Part shown: positions 7,901 to 16,648 of the stretch, one piece after another
Layout of the letters: each line of letters opens with the position of its first letter
Numbering within the stretch: position 1 is the first letter of the stretch
DNA from: a bacterium
Lineage (GTDB): Bacteria > Bacillota > Bacilli > Lactobacillales > Streptococcaceae
Direction: 5' to 3'
Assembly (NCBI GenBank): GCA_905221095.1
Contig: CAJNBV010000013.1
Span: forward strand, 1-44,422
Length of the DNA stretch: 44,422 nt
Position numbers and translations under genes: made by a program
The notes under the pieces: model-generated
The model's input: the letters and a program-made list of their open reading frames with translations, nothing else
Told to the model about the DNA's origin: nothing
The model's database searches: none

Positions 7901-8911
7901 ATGAAAAAAACACTAAGCATTTTACTGGTAACAGTAGCTACCTTAACTTTGGCAGCTTGTGGTAACACTACCACTGAAAAAGCTACGACACAATCAAGCG
8001 CAGAAACAAGTCAAAAGGCTAACGCAGAGACGACTTATCCACTAACGGTCAAAACCTATGATGCTAAGGGAAATGAAGTCGAACAAGTCTTTGACAAGGC
8101 ACCTGAAAAAGTGATCACCAACAATCTTTCAACCACTGAAATCTTATTGGAGTTAGGCTTGAAGGATAAAATTGCTGGCATGCTTAACCCTGATAATGCT
8201 GTGACGGACAAATACAAGGACGCGATTGCGACTATTCCTCAAATCGGCGATAAAAAAACAGTCTCACAAGAGACAGTTCTTTCTTATGAACCAGACTCTT
8301 TGATGGGCCGAAACATGATGTTTTCTGAAAAATCCTTGGGGACAGTTAGCACTTGGAATGAAAATAAAATCCCAGTCTATACGCAAAAAGCTTCTCTCTC
8401 AACGATTCAGCAAGATTTGGGGAATATCGTAGAAGATGTTAAAAATCTTGGAATGATTTTTAATGTTCAGGACAAGGCTAATGAATACGCAACCCAATTG
8501 CAAGCTAAAATTGATGCTGTTAAGAAAGCAAACCCAGCAAGCCAAGGTGAAAAGAAAAAGGCTTTGATTATGGTTGCTTATAATGATCAAACCTTTGGTG
8601 CCTACAAGTCTGCTTTGCAAGAAAGCTTGTTGAATCAACTTGGTTATACTAACGTTGCAACGGGAACATCAGGCTTGACCTTGGAAAATCTCGTGTCAAT
8701 GGATCCTGAGTTGATTATCTATGTAACCAGCGACCGCAATAAAAAATTGGATGAAAAAGCAGTAGAGTTGATGAAGGCAAATGCTGTTTTGGAAGGTGTT
8801 CCTGCTATTAAGAATCAAAAAATCATGACCATTTCTTACGATGAGTTGATGGACTATGGTCCAGCAGTGATTGATTCCCTTGAGAAAATCAATGACTTTA
8901 TCAATAAATAA
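7901..8911 (+). CDS. Iron-complex ABC transporter substrate-binding lipoprotein
   Basis: A 336-residue lipoprotein. The signal peptide ends in a lipobox (TLAAC), putting lipidated Cys at residue 20, followed by a Thr/Ser-rich linker. The mature part is a class III (FecB/BtuF-like) binding fold: ITNNLSTTEILLELGLKDKI near residue 73, a long central helix with VEDVKNLGMIF, and PELIIYVTSDRN in the second lobe. It should capture a ferric complex outside the cell and hand it to the permease. The ligand (siderophore, catecholate or haem) cannot be read from the sequence. Confidence 0.92.
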   Translation: MKKTLSILLVTVATLTLAACGNTTTEKATTQSSAETSQKANAETTYPLTVKTYDAKGNEVEQVFDKAPEKVITNNLSTTEILLELGLKDKIAGMLNPDNAVTDKYKDAIATIPQIGDKKTVSQETVLSYEPDSLMGRNMMFSEKSLGTVSTWNENKIPVYTQKASLSTIQQDLGNIVEDVKNLGMIFNVQDKANEYATQLQAKIDAVKKANPASQGEKKKALIMVAYNDQTFGAYKSALQESLLNQLGYTNVATGTSGLTLENLVSMDPELIIYVTSDRNKKLDEKAVELMKANAVLEGVPAIKNQKIMTISYDELMDYGPAVIDSLEKINDFINK

Positions 8912-9584
8912 TGAGTTTGATTGGGAAGGAATCCAAGTCAAGGTCAGCCTGCCTTCGACCTATGCTCCCAATCAAACCTATCCAGCGATTCTCTTGAATG
9001 ATGGAAACTTGGATTTTCTATCATCCCTGTCCGATTCTGTGATTTTAGTGGGCTTGACTTCTAAAAATCGCCTAGACGACTACACTCCCTGGGCGACATC
9101 GGCTCTGAGAGATGGGGCTCCAGATTTTGGTGGTCAGGCAAAAGCCTATCATGGTCATTTATTTGGAGGTCTTTTAGACAAGTTGCAGTCGCTTTATCAC
9201 ATAGACAAAACTCGCCTTGCTTATGGAGGGTATTCATTAGGTGGTTTGGCGGCAGTCTACAGTCTTTTCAGCTTTGACAAGGTTTCCTGTGTCTTCTCCA
9301 TCTGCGGTTCCTTTTGGTATCCTGATTTTGTGACTTATTGTAGGGAAGAAAAGGTGAAAAATTTGGACTGTTTGCTGTATTTACAGAACGGTCAAACAGA
9401 AGGAGTCAATCATAGCAATCGTTTGGCTCAAGCACCAGTCTATGCTGAGGAGATCCATACCGGTCTTCAAAAACGCTATCCGAAAGGCCAGTTTGTCTTT
9501 GACCCTTATGGACACCATGAGCAGGTGGATGAACGATTTCTAGCCTTTTCCAGCTGGTTGGCTCAAAAATGGAAAATCAAGTAA
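8892..9584 (+). CDS. Putative esterase (alpha/beta hydrolase, Esterase D-like) of the iron-uptake operon
   Basis: A hydrolase of about 230 residues with nucleophile motif GYSLGG (Ser115 from this start). A likely catalytic histidine lies near the C-terminus in DPYGHHEQVDERF. It resembles the PF00756 group, which includes ferric-enterobactin esterases such as Fes and IroE. There is no signal peptide, so it should act in the cytoplasm. The ATG at 8892 overlaps the end of the lipoprotein gene by 20 nt, indicating translational coupling; a TTG at 8871 in the same frame is less likely. Position suggests it releases iron by hydrolysing an imported ester-type siderophore, which is inference. Confidence 0.8.
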   Translation: MTLSINNEFDWEGIQVKVSLPSTYAPNQTYPAILLNDGNLDFLSSLSDSVILVGLTSKNRLDDYTPWATSALRDGAPDFGGQAKAYHGHLFGGLLDKLQSLYHIDKTRLAYGGYSLGGLAAVYSLFSFDKVSCVFSICGSFWYPDFVTYCREEKVKNLDCLLYLQNGQTEGVNHSNRLAQAPVYAEEIHTGLQKRYPKGQFVFDPYGHHEQVDERFLAFSSWLAQKWKIK

Positions 9585-9591
9585 AAGAATT

Positions 9592-9615
9592 ATCCCTTGG
9601 TTTTTGCCAAGGGAT
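9592..9615. terminator. Terminator between the iron operon and plsC
   Basis: Perfect 9-bp stem ATCCCTTGG / CCAAGGGAT with loop TTTTTG. It lies between convergent genes. The downstream T-tract is interrupted (TGTTGTATTTTT), and no comparable run exists on the other strand. Confidence 0.65.
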
Positions 9616-9625
9616 TGTTGTATTT

Positions 9626-10375
9626 TTAACCAAGAGCCTCTCTCTTCTTATCTGGATTCCAGACGAAGCTTGCGATAAAGCTAAAGATGATGGTTAGGAT
9701 AGCAAGGATAATGGCAAGGATGAGGGCAGGGATGCGGATAAACCACCAGAGTGGATTTGGTTTTTTATCGTTGTGCCATTGTTTGGTTTCTTGGTCCAAA
9801 CGTTGAAATTCTGTTTGGATACGATTGGCGACTGTTTCAATGCCTTCATCATTCATTTTCTTGATATCTGAGATATCGATAGGATTTCCAAAGTTCATAT
9901 CGACACGCTCACGGCTAACCAAGCCCTTCAAAGTCATAGGACCTGTGTAGGTAACCGGCATGATACGGACCTTGGCCATTTTGGCAATCAGAGCAACTCC
10001 ACCCTTGACATCGTTGGAGTGACGGCTCCCACTTGGAAACATGATAAGGGAGCGGTCACTTTTTTTGAGAACATTGATAGGATATTTGATGGCTGAGGCG
10101 CTGGGGTTTTCACGGTCAATAGGAAAGGCACCACACATACGAATCCACCAACCAAAGATACGGTTGGTAAAGAGTTCTTTTTTTGCCATAAAGATGAACT
10201 GTTTTGGCTTGGTCGCAAAGGCCATGTAAACAGGATCCCACCAAGTGCGGTGAGGGGCAACCAGAATATAATTTTCATCTTGATTAGGAATTTTATCAGT
10301 ATTATGATAGTGGGCATTGCCATTGATGGACCATAGGAGCAGGACAACCAATCCACGTAAATAAGTATAAAACAT
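9626..10375 (-). CDS. plsC: 1-acyl-sn-glycerol-3-phosphate acyltransferase
   Basis: A 249-residue membrane-associated acyltransferase. The HX4D catalytic motif HRTWWD is at residues 42-47, followed by the substrate-binding blocks FPIDRE and FPSGSR. It acylates lysophosphatidic acid to phosphatidic acid in phospholipid synthesis. A C-terminal hydrophobic helix (WWFIRIPALILAIILAILTI region) anchors it. The start at complement 10375 follows GAAGGAG at complement 10387-10381. A longer frame upstream overlaps the promoter and is rejected. Confidence 0.9.
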   Translation of the reverse strand: MFYTYLRGLVVLLLWSINGNAHYHNTDKIPNQDENYILVAPHRTWWDPVYMAFATKPKQFIFMAKKELFTNRIFGWWIRMCGAFPIDRENPSASAIKYPINVLKKSDRSLIMFPSGSRHSNDVKGGVALIAKMAKVRIMPVTYTGPMTLKGLVSRERVDMNFGNPIDISDIKKMNDEGIETVANRIQTEFQRLDQETKQWHNDKKPNPLWWFIRIPALILAIILAILTIIFSFIASFVWNPDKKREALG

Positions 10376-10405
10376 GCGATCTCCTTCGATTCTTTTCTTG
10401 TTATT

Positions 10406-10434
10406 ATTATACCTTATCAAAGGAGGGCTGGCAA
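10406..10434 (-). promoter_or_regulatory. plsC promoter
   Basis: TTGCCA (complement 10434-10429), 17-bp spacer, TATAAT (complement 10411-10406). Confidence 0.75.
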
Positions 10435-10492
10435 ACTTTTTCCCTTGACTAGGTGCATATTTGGGATGAGATTAGAATTCTTTTAGAAAAAA

Positions 10493-10501
10493 TGATATGA
10501 T
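10493..10501 (+). promoter_or_regulatory. Extended -10 promoter abutting the P-type ATPase start
   Basis: TGATATGAT with its last base 7 nt before the ATG at 10509. Transcription would begin at or within a base or two of that ATG, implying a leaderless mRNA. Confidence 0.5.
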
Positions 10502-10508
10502 AGAATTT

Positions 10509-12845
10509 ATGGATAAAAATAAGATTATGGGATTAACCCAAAGAGAAGTCAAGGAAAGACAGGCTAAGGGCTTGGTCAATGATTTTACTGCTTCGGCCAG
10601 TACCAGCACTTGGCAAATCGTTAAACGAAATGTCTTTACTCTTTTTAATGCTTTGAACTTTGCTATTGCTTTGGCACTAGCCTTTGTGCAGGCTTGGAGC
10701 AATCTGGTCTTCTTTGCCGTTATTTGCTTTAACGCTTTTTCTGGGATTGTGACTGAGCTGCGGGCTAAACACATGGTGGACAAGCTCAATCTCATGACCA
10801 AGGAAAAGGTCAAAACCATTCGTGATGGACAGGAAGTTGCCCTCAATCCTGAAGAATTGTTGCTAGGAGACGTCATTCGTTTGTCTGCTGGGGAGCAGAT
10901 TCCCAGTGATGCCTTGGTTCTGGAAGGATTTGCGGAAGTCAATGAAGCCATGTTGACGGGGGAAAGTGATTTGGTGCAAAAGGAAGTTGACGCCTTGCTC
11001 TTGTCTGGAAGTTTCCTAGCCAGTGGGTCAGTTTTGGCTCAAGTCCACCATGTCGGTGCTGACAGCTATGCTGCCAAACTCATGTTGGAAGCCAAGACAG
11101 TGAAACCAATCAACTCCCGTATCATGAAATCACTTGACAAGCTAGCCGGTTTTACTGGGAAGATTATCATTCCTTTTGGTCTGGCTCTCTTGCTAGAAGC
11201 CTTACTTTTAAAAGGCTTGCCTCTCAAGTCATCCGTTGTAAATTCGTCGACAGCCCTTTTGGGAATGTTGCCCAAGGGAATCGCCCTTCTGACCATTACT
11301 TCTCTCTTGACTGCAGTGATCAAACTGGGCTTGAAAAAGGTCTTGGTGCAGGAGATGTATTCTGTTGAGACCTTGGCGCGCGTGGATATGCTCTGTCTGG
11401 ACAAGACGGGCACCATCACCCAAGGAAAGATGCAGGTGGAGGCTGTTATTCCGCTGACGGAAACTTATGGTGAAAAGGATATTTACAGCATCTTAACCAG
11501 CTATATGGCCCATAGTGAGGATAAAAATCCAACAGCCCAAGCCATTCGCCAGCGTTTCCAAGGTCAGGTAGTCTATCCTATGCTTTCGAATCTTCCCTTC
11601 TCAAGCGACCGGAAGTGGGGTGCTATGGAATTGGAAGGTCTAGGAACTGTTTTCTTAGGCGCACCGGAGATGTTGTTGGATGCTGAAGTTCCTGAAGCTA
11701 GAGAAGCTCTTGAACGAGGATCTCGTGTCTTGGTTTTAGCCCTCAGTCAGGAAAAACTAGACCACCACAAACCACAAAAACCTTCTGATATTCAGGCCTT
11801 GGCCTTGCTGGAAATCTTGGACCCCATTCGAGAGGGAGCAGCAGAGACGCTGGACTATCTCCGTTCTCAAGAAGTGGGACTCAAGATTATCTCTGGTGAC
11901 AATCCAGTTACTGTGTCTAGTATTGCTCAGAAAGCTGGTTTTGCCGACTATCACAGCTATGTAGATTGCTCAAAAATCACAGATGAGGAATTGATTGCCA
12001 TAGCTGAAGAAACTGCAATTTTCGGACGTGTTTCCCCTCATCAAAAGAAACTCATCATCCAAACGCTGAAAAAAGCAGGGCATACAACAGCTATGACTGG
12101 GGATGGAGTTAATGATATCCTGGCTCTTCGTGAGGCAGATTGTTCTATCGTGATGGCTGAGGGAGACCCTGCGACTCGTCAGATTGCCAATCTGGTTCTC
12201 TTGAACTCTGACTTTAATGATGTTCCTGAGATTCTCTTTGAAGGTCGTCGGGTGGTCAATAACATCGCCCACATCGCACCGATTTTCTTGATTAAAACTA
12301 TCTATTCCTTCCTGTTGGCAGTTATCTGTATCGCCAGTGCCCTTCTAGGACGGTCAGAGTGGATCTTGATTTTCCCCTTCATTCCAATTCAGATTACCAT
12401 GATCGACCAGTTCGTGGAAGGTTTCCCACCATTCGTTCTGACTTTTGAGCGAAATATCAAGCCTGTAGAGCCAAATTTCCTCAGAAGGTCCATGCTTCGT
12501 GCCCTACCAAGTGCCCTCATGGTCGTGTTCAGCGTTCTTTTTGTGAAAATTTTTGGAAGTAGTCAAGGTTGGTCTGAGTTAGAAATCTCAACTCTCCTCT
12601 ATTATCTCTTGGGATCTATTGGTTTCTTATCCGTATTTAGAGCCTGCATGCCATTTACCCTATGGCGTGTCCTCTTGATTGTCTGGTCAGTAGGAGGTTT
12701 CCTAGCTACAGCTCTCTTCCCAAGGATTCAAAAACTACTTGAGATTTCGATATTAACAGGACAAACACTGCCTGTCTATGGGGCCATGATGCTGGTCTTT
12801 ACCGTAATTTTCATCCTGACAAGTCGCTATCAAGCCAGAAAATAA
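10509..12845 (+). CDS. Cation-transporting P-type ATPase (CtpE-like)
   Basis: A 778-residue P-type ATPase from the ATG at 10509. Two other in-frame ATGs (10497, 10527) exist; none has a Shine-Dalgarno. Motifs: actuator MLTGESD (TGES near residue 150), phosphorylation site DKTGT (Asp298), and hinge MTGDGVNDILALREAD (TGDG near residue 530). Membrane helices lie at both ends. The M4 site reads MLPKGIALLTITS rather than the PEGL/CPC of classic Ca2+ or heavy-metal pumps. That resembles the CtpE group, which has been linked to calcium, but the ion is not certain here. The gene stands alone, followed by a strong terminator. Confidence 0.9.
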   Translation: MDKNKIMGLTQREVKERQAKGLVNDFTASASTSTWQIVKRNVFTLFNALNFAIALALAFVQAWSNLVFFAVICFNAFSGIVTELRAKHMVDKLNLMTKEKVKTIRDGQEVALNPEELLLGDVIRLSAGEQIPSDALVLEGFAEVNEAMLTGESDLVQKEVDALLLSGSFLASGSVLAQVHHVGADSYAAKLMLEAKTVKPINSRIMKSLDKLAGFTGKIIIPFGLALLLEALLLKGLPLKSSVVNSSTALLGMLPKGIALLTITSLLTAVIKLGLKKVLVQEMYSVETLARVDMLCLDKTGTITQGKMQVEAVIPLTETYGEKDIYSILTSYMAHSEDKNPTAQAIRQRFQGQVVYPMLSNLPFSSDRKWGAMELEGLGTVFLGAPEMLLDAEVPEAREALERGSRVLVLALSQEKLDHHKPQKPSDIQALALLEILDPIREGAAETLDYLRSQEVGLKIISGDNPVTVSSIAQKAGFADYHSYVDCSKITDEELIAIAEETAIFGRVSPHQKKLIIQTLKKAGHTTAMTGDGVNDILALREADCSIVMAEGDPATRQIANLVLLNSDFNDVPEILFEGRRVVNNIAHIAPIFLIKTIYSFLLAVICIASALLGRSEWILIFPFIPIQITMIDQFVEGFPPFVLTFERNIKPVEPNFLRRSMLRALPSALMVVFSVLFVKIFGSSQGWSELEISTLLYYLLGSIGFLSVFRACMPFTLWRVLLIVWSVGGFLATALFPRIQKLLEISILTGQTLPVYGAMMLVFTVIFILTSRYQARK

Positions 12846-12847
12846 AG

Positions 12848-12879
12848 AAAGACTGCAATCTGTGGATTGCGGTCTTTTT
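12848..12879 (+). terminator. Terminator after the P-type ATPase gene
   Basis: 13-bp stem, AAAGACTGCAATC (12848-12860) with GATTGCGGTCTTT (12865-12877), one G-U pair, TGTG loop, T-run. Confidence 0.9.
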
Positions 12880-12904
12880 AGGTGCAAGATTGCCAGCTGA
12901 AATG

Positions 12905-12913
12905 TGGTATAAT
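12905..12913 (+). promoter_or_regulatory. Extended -10 promoter of the trmK operon
   Basis: TGGTATAAT at 12905-12913. The same string, with matching flanks (TGTGGTATAATAAGAGG), occurs before the Rpn gene at 33222-33238. Confidence 0.65.
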
Positions 12914-12946
12914 AAGAGGTAATAGAGTTTTGGAAAGTGAGAGAAA

Positions 12947-13624
12947 ATGATTTCAAAGAGATTAGAACTAGTGGCTTCCTTTGTACCACAGGGAGCTATT
13001 TTACTAGATGTGGGGAGTGACCATGCTTATCTGCCCATCGAGTTAGTTGAGAGAGGCCAAATCAAAAGCGCCATTGCAGGCGAGGTGGTGGAAGGTCCCT
13101 ACCAATCTGCGGTTAAAAATGTTGAGGCTCACGGTTTAAATGAGAAAATCCAAGTCCGTTTAGCCAATGGCCTAGCAGCCTTTGAAGAGGCAGACCAAGT
13201 ATCGGTTATTACCGTTGCAGGTATGGGTGGTCGTTTGATTGCTAGGATATTGGAAGAAGGCTTGGACAAACTGGCTAATGTAGAACGTTTGATTCTCCAG
13301 CCTAATAATCGTGAAGACGACTTGCGCATTTGGTTGCAAGACAATGGCTTTCAGATTGTAGCGGAAAGCATTCTAGAAGAAGCTGGCAAGTTTTACGAGA
13401 TTTTGCTAGTGGAAGCAGGACAAATGAAGCTATCAGCTAGCGATGTCCGCTTTGGACCTTTCTTGTCCAAAGAGGTCAGTCCAGTCTTTGTCCAAAAATG
13501 GCAAAAAGAGGCTGATAAGTTAGAGTTTGCCCTTAACCAAATCCCAGAAAAAAATCTGGAGGAACGTCAAGTTCTAGTAGATAAAATTCAAGCCATCAAG
13601 GAGGTTCTCCATGCTAGCAAGTGA
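12947..13624 (+). CDS. trmK: tRNA (adenine(22)-N1)-methyltransferase
   Basis: A 225-residue class I methyltransferase of the TrmK (YqfN) family, which makes m1A22 in tRNA using S-adenosylmethionine. SAM-binding motif I is [13 protein letters not shown] near residue 18. [17 protein letters not shown] and [14 protein letters not shown] follow and are typical of TrmK. The C-terminal segment is predicted coiled coil ([13 protein letters not shown] region), as in family structures. Its last 14 nt overlap the next gene, a conserved trmK-nif3 pairing in Firmicutes. Confidence 0.93.
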   Translation: MISKRLELVASFVPQGAILLDVGSDHAYLPIELVERGQIKSAIAGEVVEGPYQSAVKNVEAHGLNEKIQVRLANGLAAFEEADQVSVITVAGMGGRLIARILEEGLDKLANVERLILQPNNREDDLRIWLQDNGFQIVAESILEEAGKFYEILLVEAGQMKLSASDVRFGPFLSKEVSPVFVQKWQKEADKLEFALNQIPEKNLEERQVLVDKIQAIKEVLHASK

Positions 13625-14408
13625 AGTAATTAACGTATATGAAGCCTTTTGCCCTCAGGAATTTTCAATTGAGGGAGACAGTCGTGGCCTGCAAATTGGC
13701 ACTTTGGACAAGGATATCCAAAGTGTCATGGTGGCTCTCGACATTCGTGAAGAGACGGTGGCAGAGGCAATTGAAAAGGGTGTGGACTTGATTATTGTCA
13801 AGCACGCGCCGATTTTTCGTCCTATCAAGGACTTGGTAGCTAGCCGTCCGCAAAATCAGATTTACATTGACCTGGTCAAGCATGACATCGCAGTTTATGT
13901 CAGCCATACCAATATTGATATCGTTGAAAATGGCCTCAATGACTGGTTCTGCCAGATGCTAGGCATTGAGGAGACGACTTATCTGCAGGAGACAGGTCCT
14001 GAACGTGGAATTGGACGGATTGGAAATATTCAGACTCAGACCTTTGGGAAATTAGCCCAGCATGTTAAGCAAATCTTTGGTCTAGATAGTCTTCGAATGG
14101 TGCATTATCAAGAGAGTGATTTGCAGAAGCCTATTTCAAGAGTGGCCATCTGTGGCGGTAGTGGCCAATCTTTCTATAAGGATGCTTTAGCAAAGGGAGC
14201 AGATGTCTACATCACTGGCGATATCTACTATCACACTGCCCAAGATATGCTGTCTGATGGCTTGCTGGCACTGGACCCAGGTCACTATATCGAAGTGCTT
14301 TTTGTGGAAAAAATCGCAGCACTCCTTACTCAATGGAAGGAGGAGAAGGATTGGTCTATTGATATTGTGCCTAGTCAAGCATCGACCAATCCTTTCCATC
14401 ATATCTAG
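13611..14408 (+). CDS. Nif3-like dinuclear metal centre hexameric protein
   Basis: A 265-residue Nif3/DUF34 family protein (often labelled GTP cyclohydrolase 1 type 2 homologue). Metal-ligand regions are visible: [11 protein letters not shown] near residue 60, [15 protein letters not shown] near residue 98, and [13 protein letters not shown] near residue 222. It is the short form without the central insert domain seen in B. subtilis YqfO. The start at 13611 has AAGGAGG upstream inside trmK and overlaps that gene by 14 nt. The biochemical role of the family is still unsettled. Confidence 0.9.
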   Translation: MLASEVINVYEAFCPQEFSIEGDSRGLQIGTLDKDIQSVMVALDIREETVAEAIEKGVDLIIVKHAPIFRPIKDLVASRPQNQIYIDLVKHDIAVYVSHTNIDIVENGLNDWFCQMLGIEETTYLQETGPERGIGRIGNIQTQTFGKLAQHVKQIFGLDSLRMVHYQESDLQKPISRVAICGGSGQSFYKDALAKGADVYITGDIYYHTAQDMLSDGLLALDPGHYIEVLFVEKIAALLTQWKEEKDWSIDIVPSQASTNPFHHI

Positions 14409-14424
14409 TTAGAAAGTGAAGACA

Positions 14425-15528
14425 ATGAAGAAAGTTGCCATTATCGGAGCAGGGATTGTAGGTGCCACAGCTGCCTACTATCTCTCGAAAGAAAGTGACC
14501 TTGAGGTGACCGTTTTTGACCATGGACAAGGTCAGGCTACCAAGGCTGCGGCGGGCATTATCAGTCCTTGGTTTTCAAAACGCCGCAATAAAGCCTGGTA
14601 CAAGATGGCACGCTTGGGAGCTGACTTTTATGTGGATTTGTTGGCTGATTTAGAGAAGTCAGGTCAGGAAATCGACTTTTACCAGCGTTCGGGAGTCTTT
14701 CTCATGAAAAAGGATGAATCTAAGCTAGAAGAACTCTATGAACTGGCCCTCCAGCGCAGAGAAGAATCTCCCTTGATAGGGCAATTAGCCATTCTGGACC
14801 CAGCATCAGCTAATGAATTATTCCCTGGCTTACAGGGATTTGATCGCTTGCTCTATGCTTCTGGTGGAGCGAGAGTAGATGGTCAACTCTTAGTGACTCG
14901 TTTGCTAGAAGCCAGTCAGGTCAAGCTGGTCAAAGAAAAAGTGACTCTGACACCGTTAGCATCAGGTTACCAGATTGGTGAAGAGGTGTTTGATCAGGTT
15001 ATTTTGGCGACGGGAGCTTGGTTGGGGGATATGTTAGAACCCTTGGGTTATGCTGTGGATGTCCGTCCTCAAAAAGGACAACTCCGAGATTATCAGCTGG
15101 CCCAAGACATGGAAGATTACCCTGTGGTTATGCCAGAAGGGGAGTGGGATTTGATTCCTTTTGCAGGTGGAAAATTGTCCTTAGGCGCTACCCACGAAAA
15201 TGACATGGGATTTGATTTGACGGTAGATGAAACTTTACTCCAACAAATGGAGGAGGCGGCCTTGCCTCACTATCCGATCTTGGCCGAAGCTACTTCAAGA
15301 GCTGAGCGTGTGGGAATCCGTGCCTATACCAGCGATTTCTCTCCTTTCTTTGGGCAGGTGCCAGAATTGGCAGGTGTCTATGCTGCTAGTGGACTAGGTT
15401 CATCAGGCCTCACAACTGGTCCTATCATTGGTTACCACCTAGCACAACTGATCCAAGGTAAGGAATTGACTTTGGACCCAGCAAACTACCCAATTGAAAA
15501 CTATGTCAAACGAGTAAAAAGCGAATAA
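14425..15528 (+). CDS. FAD-dependent oxidoreductase (DadA/glycine oxidase-like)
   Basis: A 367-residue DAO-family flavoprotein. The N-terminal dinucleotide fold is VAIIGAGIVGATAAYYLS, with KAAAGIISPWFSKRR just after. The C-terminal FAD-contact segment is GVYAASGLGSSGLTTGP. The family oxidises D-amino acids or related amines; the substrate is not evident. The ATG at 14425 is preferred over a GTG at 14416, which lies in the purine-rich ribosome-binding segment. It is the third gene of the trmK-nif3 cluster, 16 nt after nif3. Confidence 0.85.
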   Translation: MKKVAIIGAGIVGATAAYYLSKESDLEVTVFDHGQGQATKAAAGIISPWFSKRRNKAWYKMARLGADFYVDLLADLEKSGQEIDFYQRSGVFLMKKDESKLEELYELALQRREESPLIGQLAILDPASANELFPGLQGFDRLLYASGGARVDGQLLVTRLLEASQVKLVKEKVTLTPLASGYQIGEEVFDQVILATGAWLGDMLEPLGYAVDVRPQKGQLRDYQLAQDMEDYPVVMPEGEWDLIPFAGGKLSLGATHENDMGFDLTVDETLLQQMEEAALPHYPILAEATSRAERVGIRAYTSDFSPFFGQVPELAGVYAASGLGSSGLTTGPIIGYHLAQLIQGKELTLDPANYPIENYVKRVKSE

Positions 15529-15627
15529 ATGTTTTACTGAAATTTTAGCTTAGCTTCTAGGATTGTAAATGACATTCCCTATCAAAAATGGTAAAATAAG
15601 AAAAAATCCGAGAATCGAGGAACAAAG

Positions 15628-16647
15628 ATGCAAGAAAAGATTTTGGTAACAGGTGGAGCTGGTTTTATCGGAACCCACACAGTTATTGAGTTAATCCAAG
15701 CAGGTCATCAGGTTGTTGTGGTGGATAACCTTGTTAATAGTAACAGAAAAAGTTTAGAAGTTGTTGAGAGAATTACAGGAGTTGAGATTCCTTTTTATGA
15801 GGCTGATATCCGTGATACAGATACTCTTCGTGACATTTTCAAACAAGAAGAACCAACAGGGGTCATTCACTTTGCTGGTTTGAAGGCTGTTGGCGAATCA
15901 ACACGTATCCCTCTTGCCTACTATGACAACAATATCGCTGGAACTGTTAGTCTTTTGAAGGTCATGGAAGAAAACAACTGTAAAAACATTATTTTCAGTT
16001 CTTCTGCGACAGTTTATGGAGATCCTCATACAGTGCCCATCTTGGAAGATTTCCCACTTTCAGTGACCAACCCATACGGTCGTACCAAGCTCATGTTAGA
16101 GGAAATTTTGACCGATATTTACAAAGCAGACTCAGAATGGAATGTTGTCTTGCTTCGTTATTTCAACCCAATCGGAGCCCATGAGAGTGGAGATTTGGGA
16201 GAAAATCCAAACGGTATTCCAAACAATCTCTTGCCATATGTGACTCAAGTAGCCGTTGGAAAATTAGAGCAAGTGCAAGTGTTTGGAGATGATTACGATA
16301 CGGAAGACGGGACTGGTGTTCGTGACTATATCCATGTCGTAGACCTAGCCAAAGGTCACGTTGCAGCTTTGAAAAAAATCCAAAAAGGTTCTGGTCTAAA
16401 CGTTTACAACCTTGGAACAGGCAAAGGTTACTCAGTTCTTGAAATTATCCAAAACATGGAAAAAGCAGTGGGACGTCCGATTCCTTACCGTATCGTAGAC
16501 CGTCGCCCAGGGGATATCGCAGCCTGCTATTCAGATCCTGCAAAAGCCAAAGCTGAACTTGGCTGGGAAGCAGAACTAGATATCACCCAAATGTGTGAAG
16601 ACGCATGGCGTTGGCAAAGCAAGCATCCAAATGGATTCGAAGACTAA
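15628..16647 (+). CDS. galE: UDP-glucose 4-epimerase
   Basis: A 339-residue short-chain dehydrogenase/reductase-type epimerase interconverting UDP-glucose and UDP-galactose with bound NAD. The NAD-binding motif is GGAGFIGTHT at residues 9-18. The catalytic Ser region is FSSSATVYGD, and the Tyr-Lys pair lies in NPYGRTKLMLEE. Length and order match GalE. An extended -10 box (TGGTAAAAT, 15589-15597) precedes it, and CGAGGA gives the ribosome site. The following glycosyltransferase starts one base after its stop, so UDP-galactose or UDP-glucose supply may be linked to that enzyme. Confidence 0.95.
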   Translation: MQEKILVTGGAGFIGTHTVIELIQAGHQVVVVDNLVNSNRKSLEVVERITGVEIPFYEADIRDTDTLRDIFKQEEPTGVIHFAGLKAVGESTRIPLAYYDNNIAGTVSLLKVMEENNCKNIIFSSSATVYGDPHTVPILEDFPLSVTNPYGRTKLMLEEILTDIYKADSEWNVVLLRYFNPIGAHESGDLGENPNGIPNNLLPYVTQVAVGKLEQVQVFGDDYDTEDGTGVRDYIHVVDLAKGHVAALKKIQKGSGLNVYNLGTGKGYSVLEIIQNMEKAVGRPIPYRIVDRRPGDIAACYSDPAKAKAELGWEAELDITQMCEDAWRWQSKHPNGFED

Positions 16648-16648
16648 G

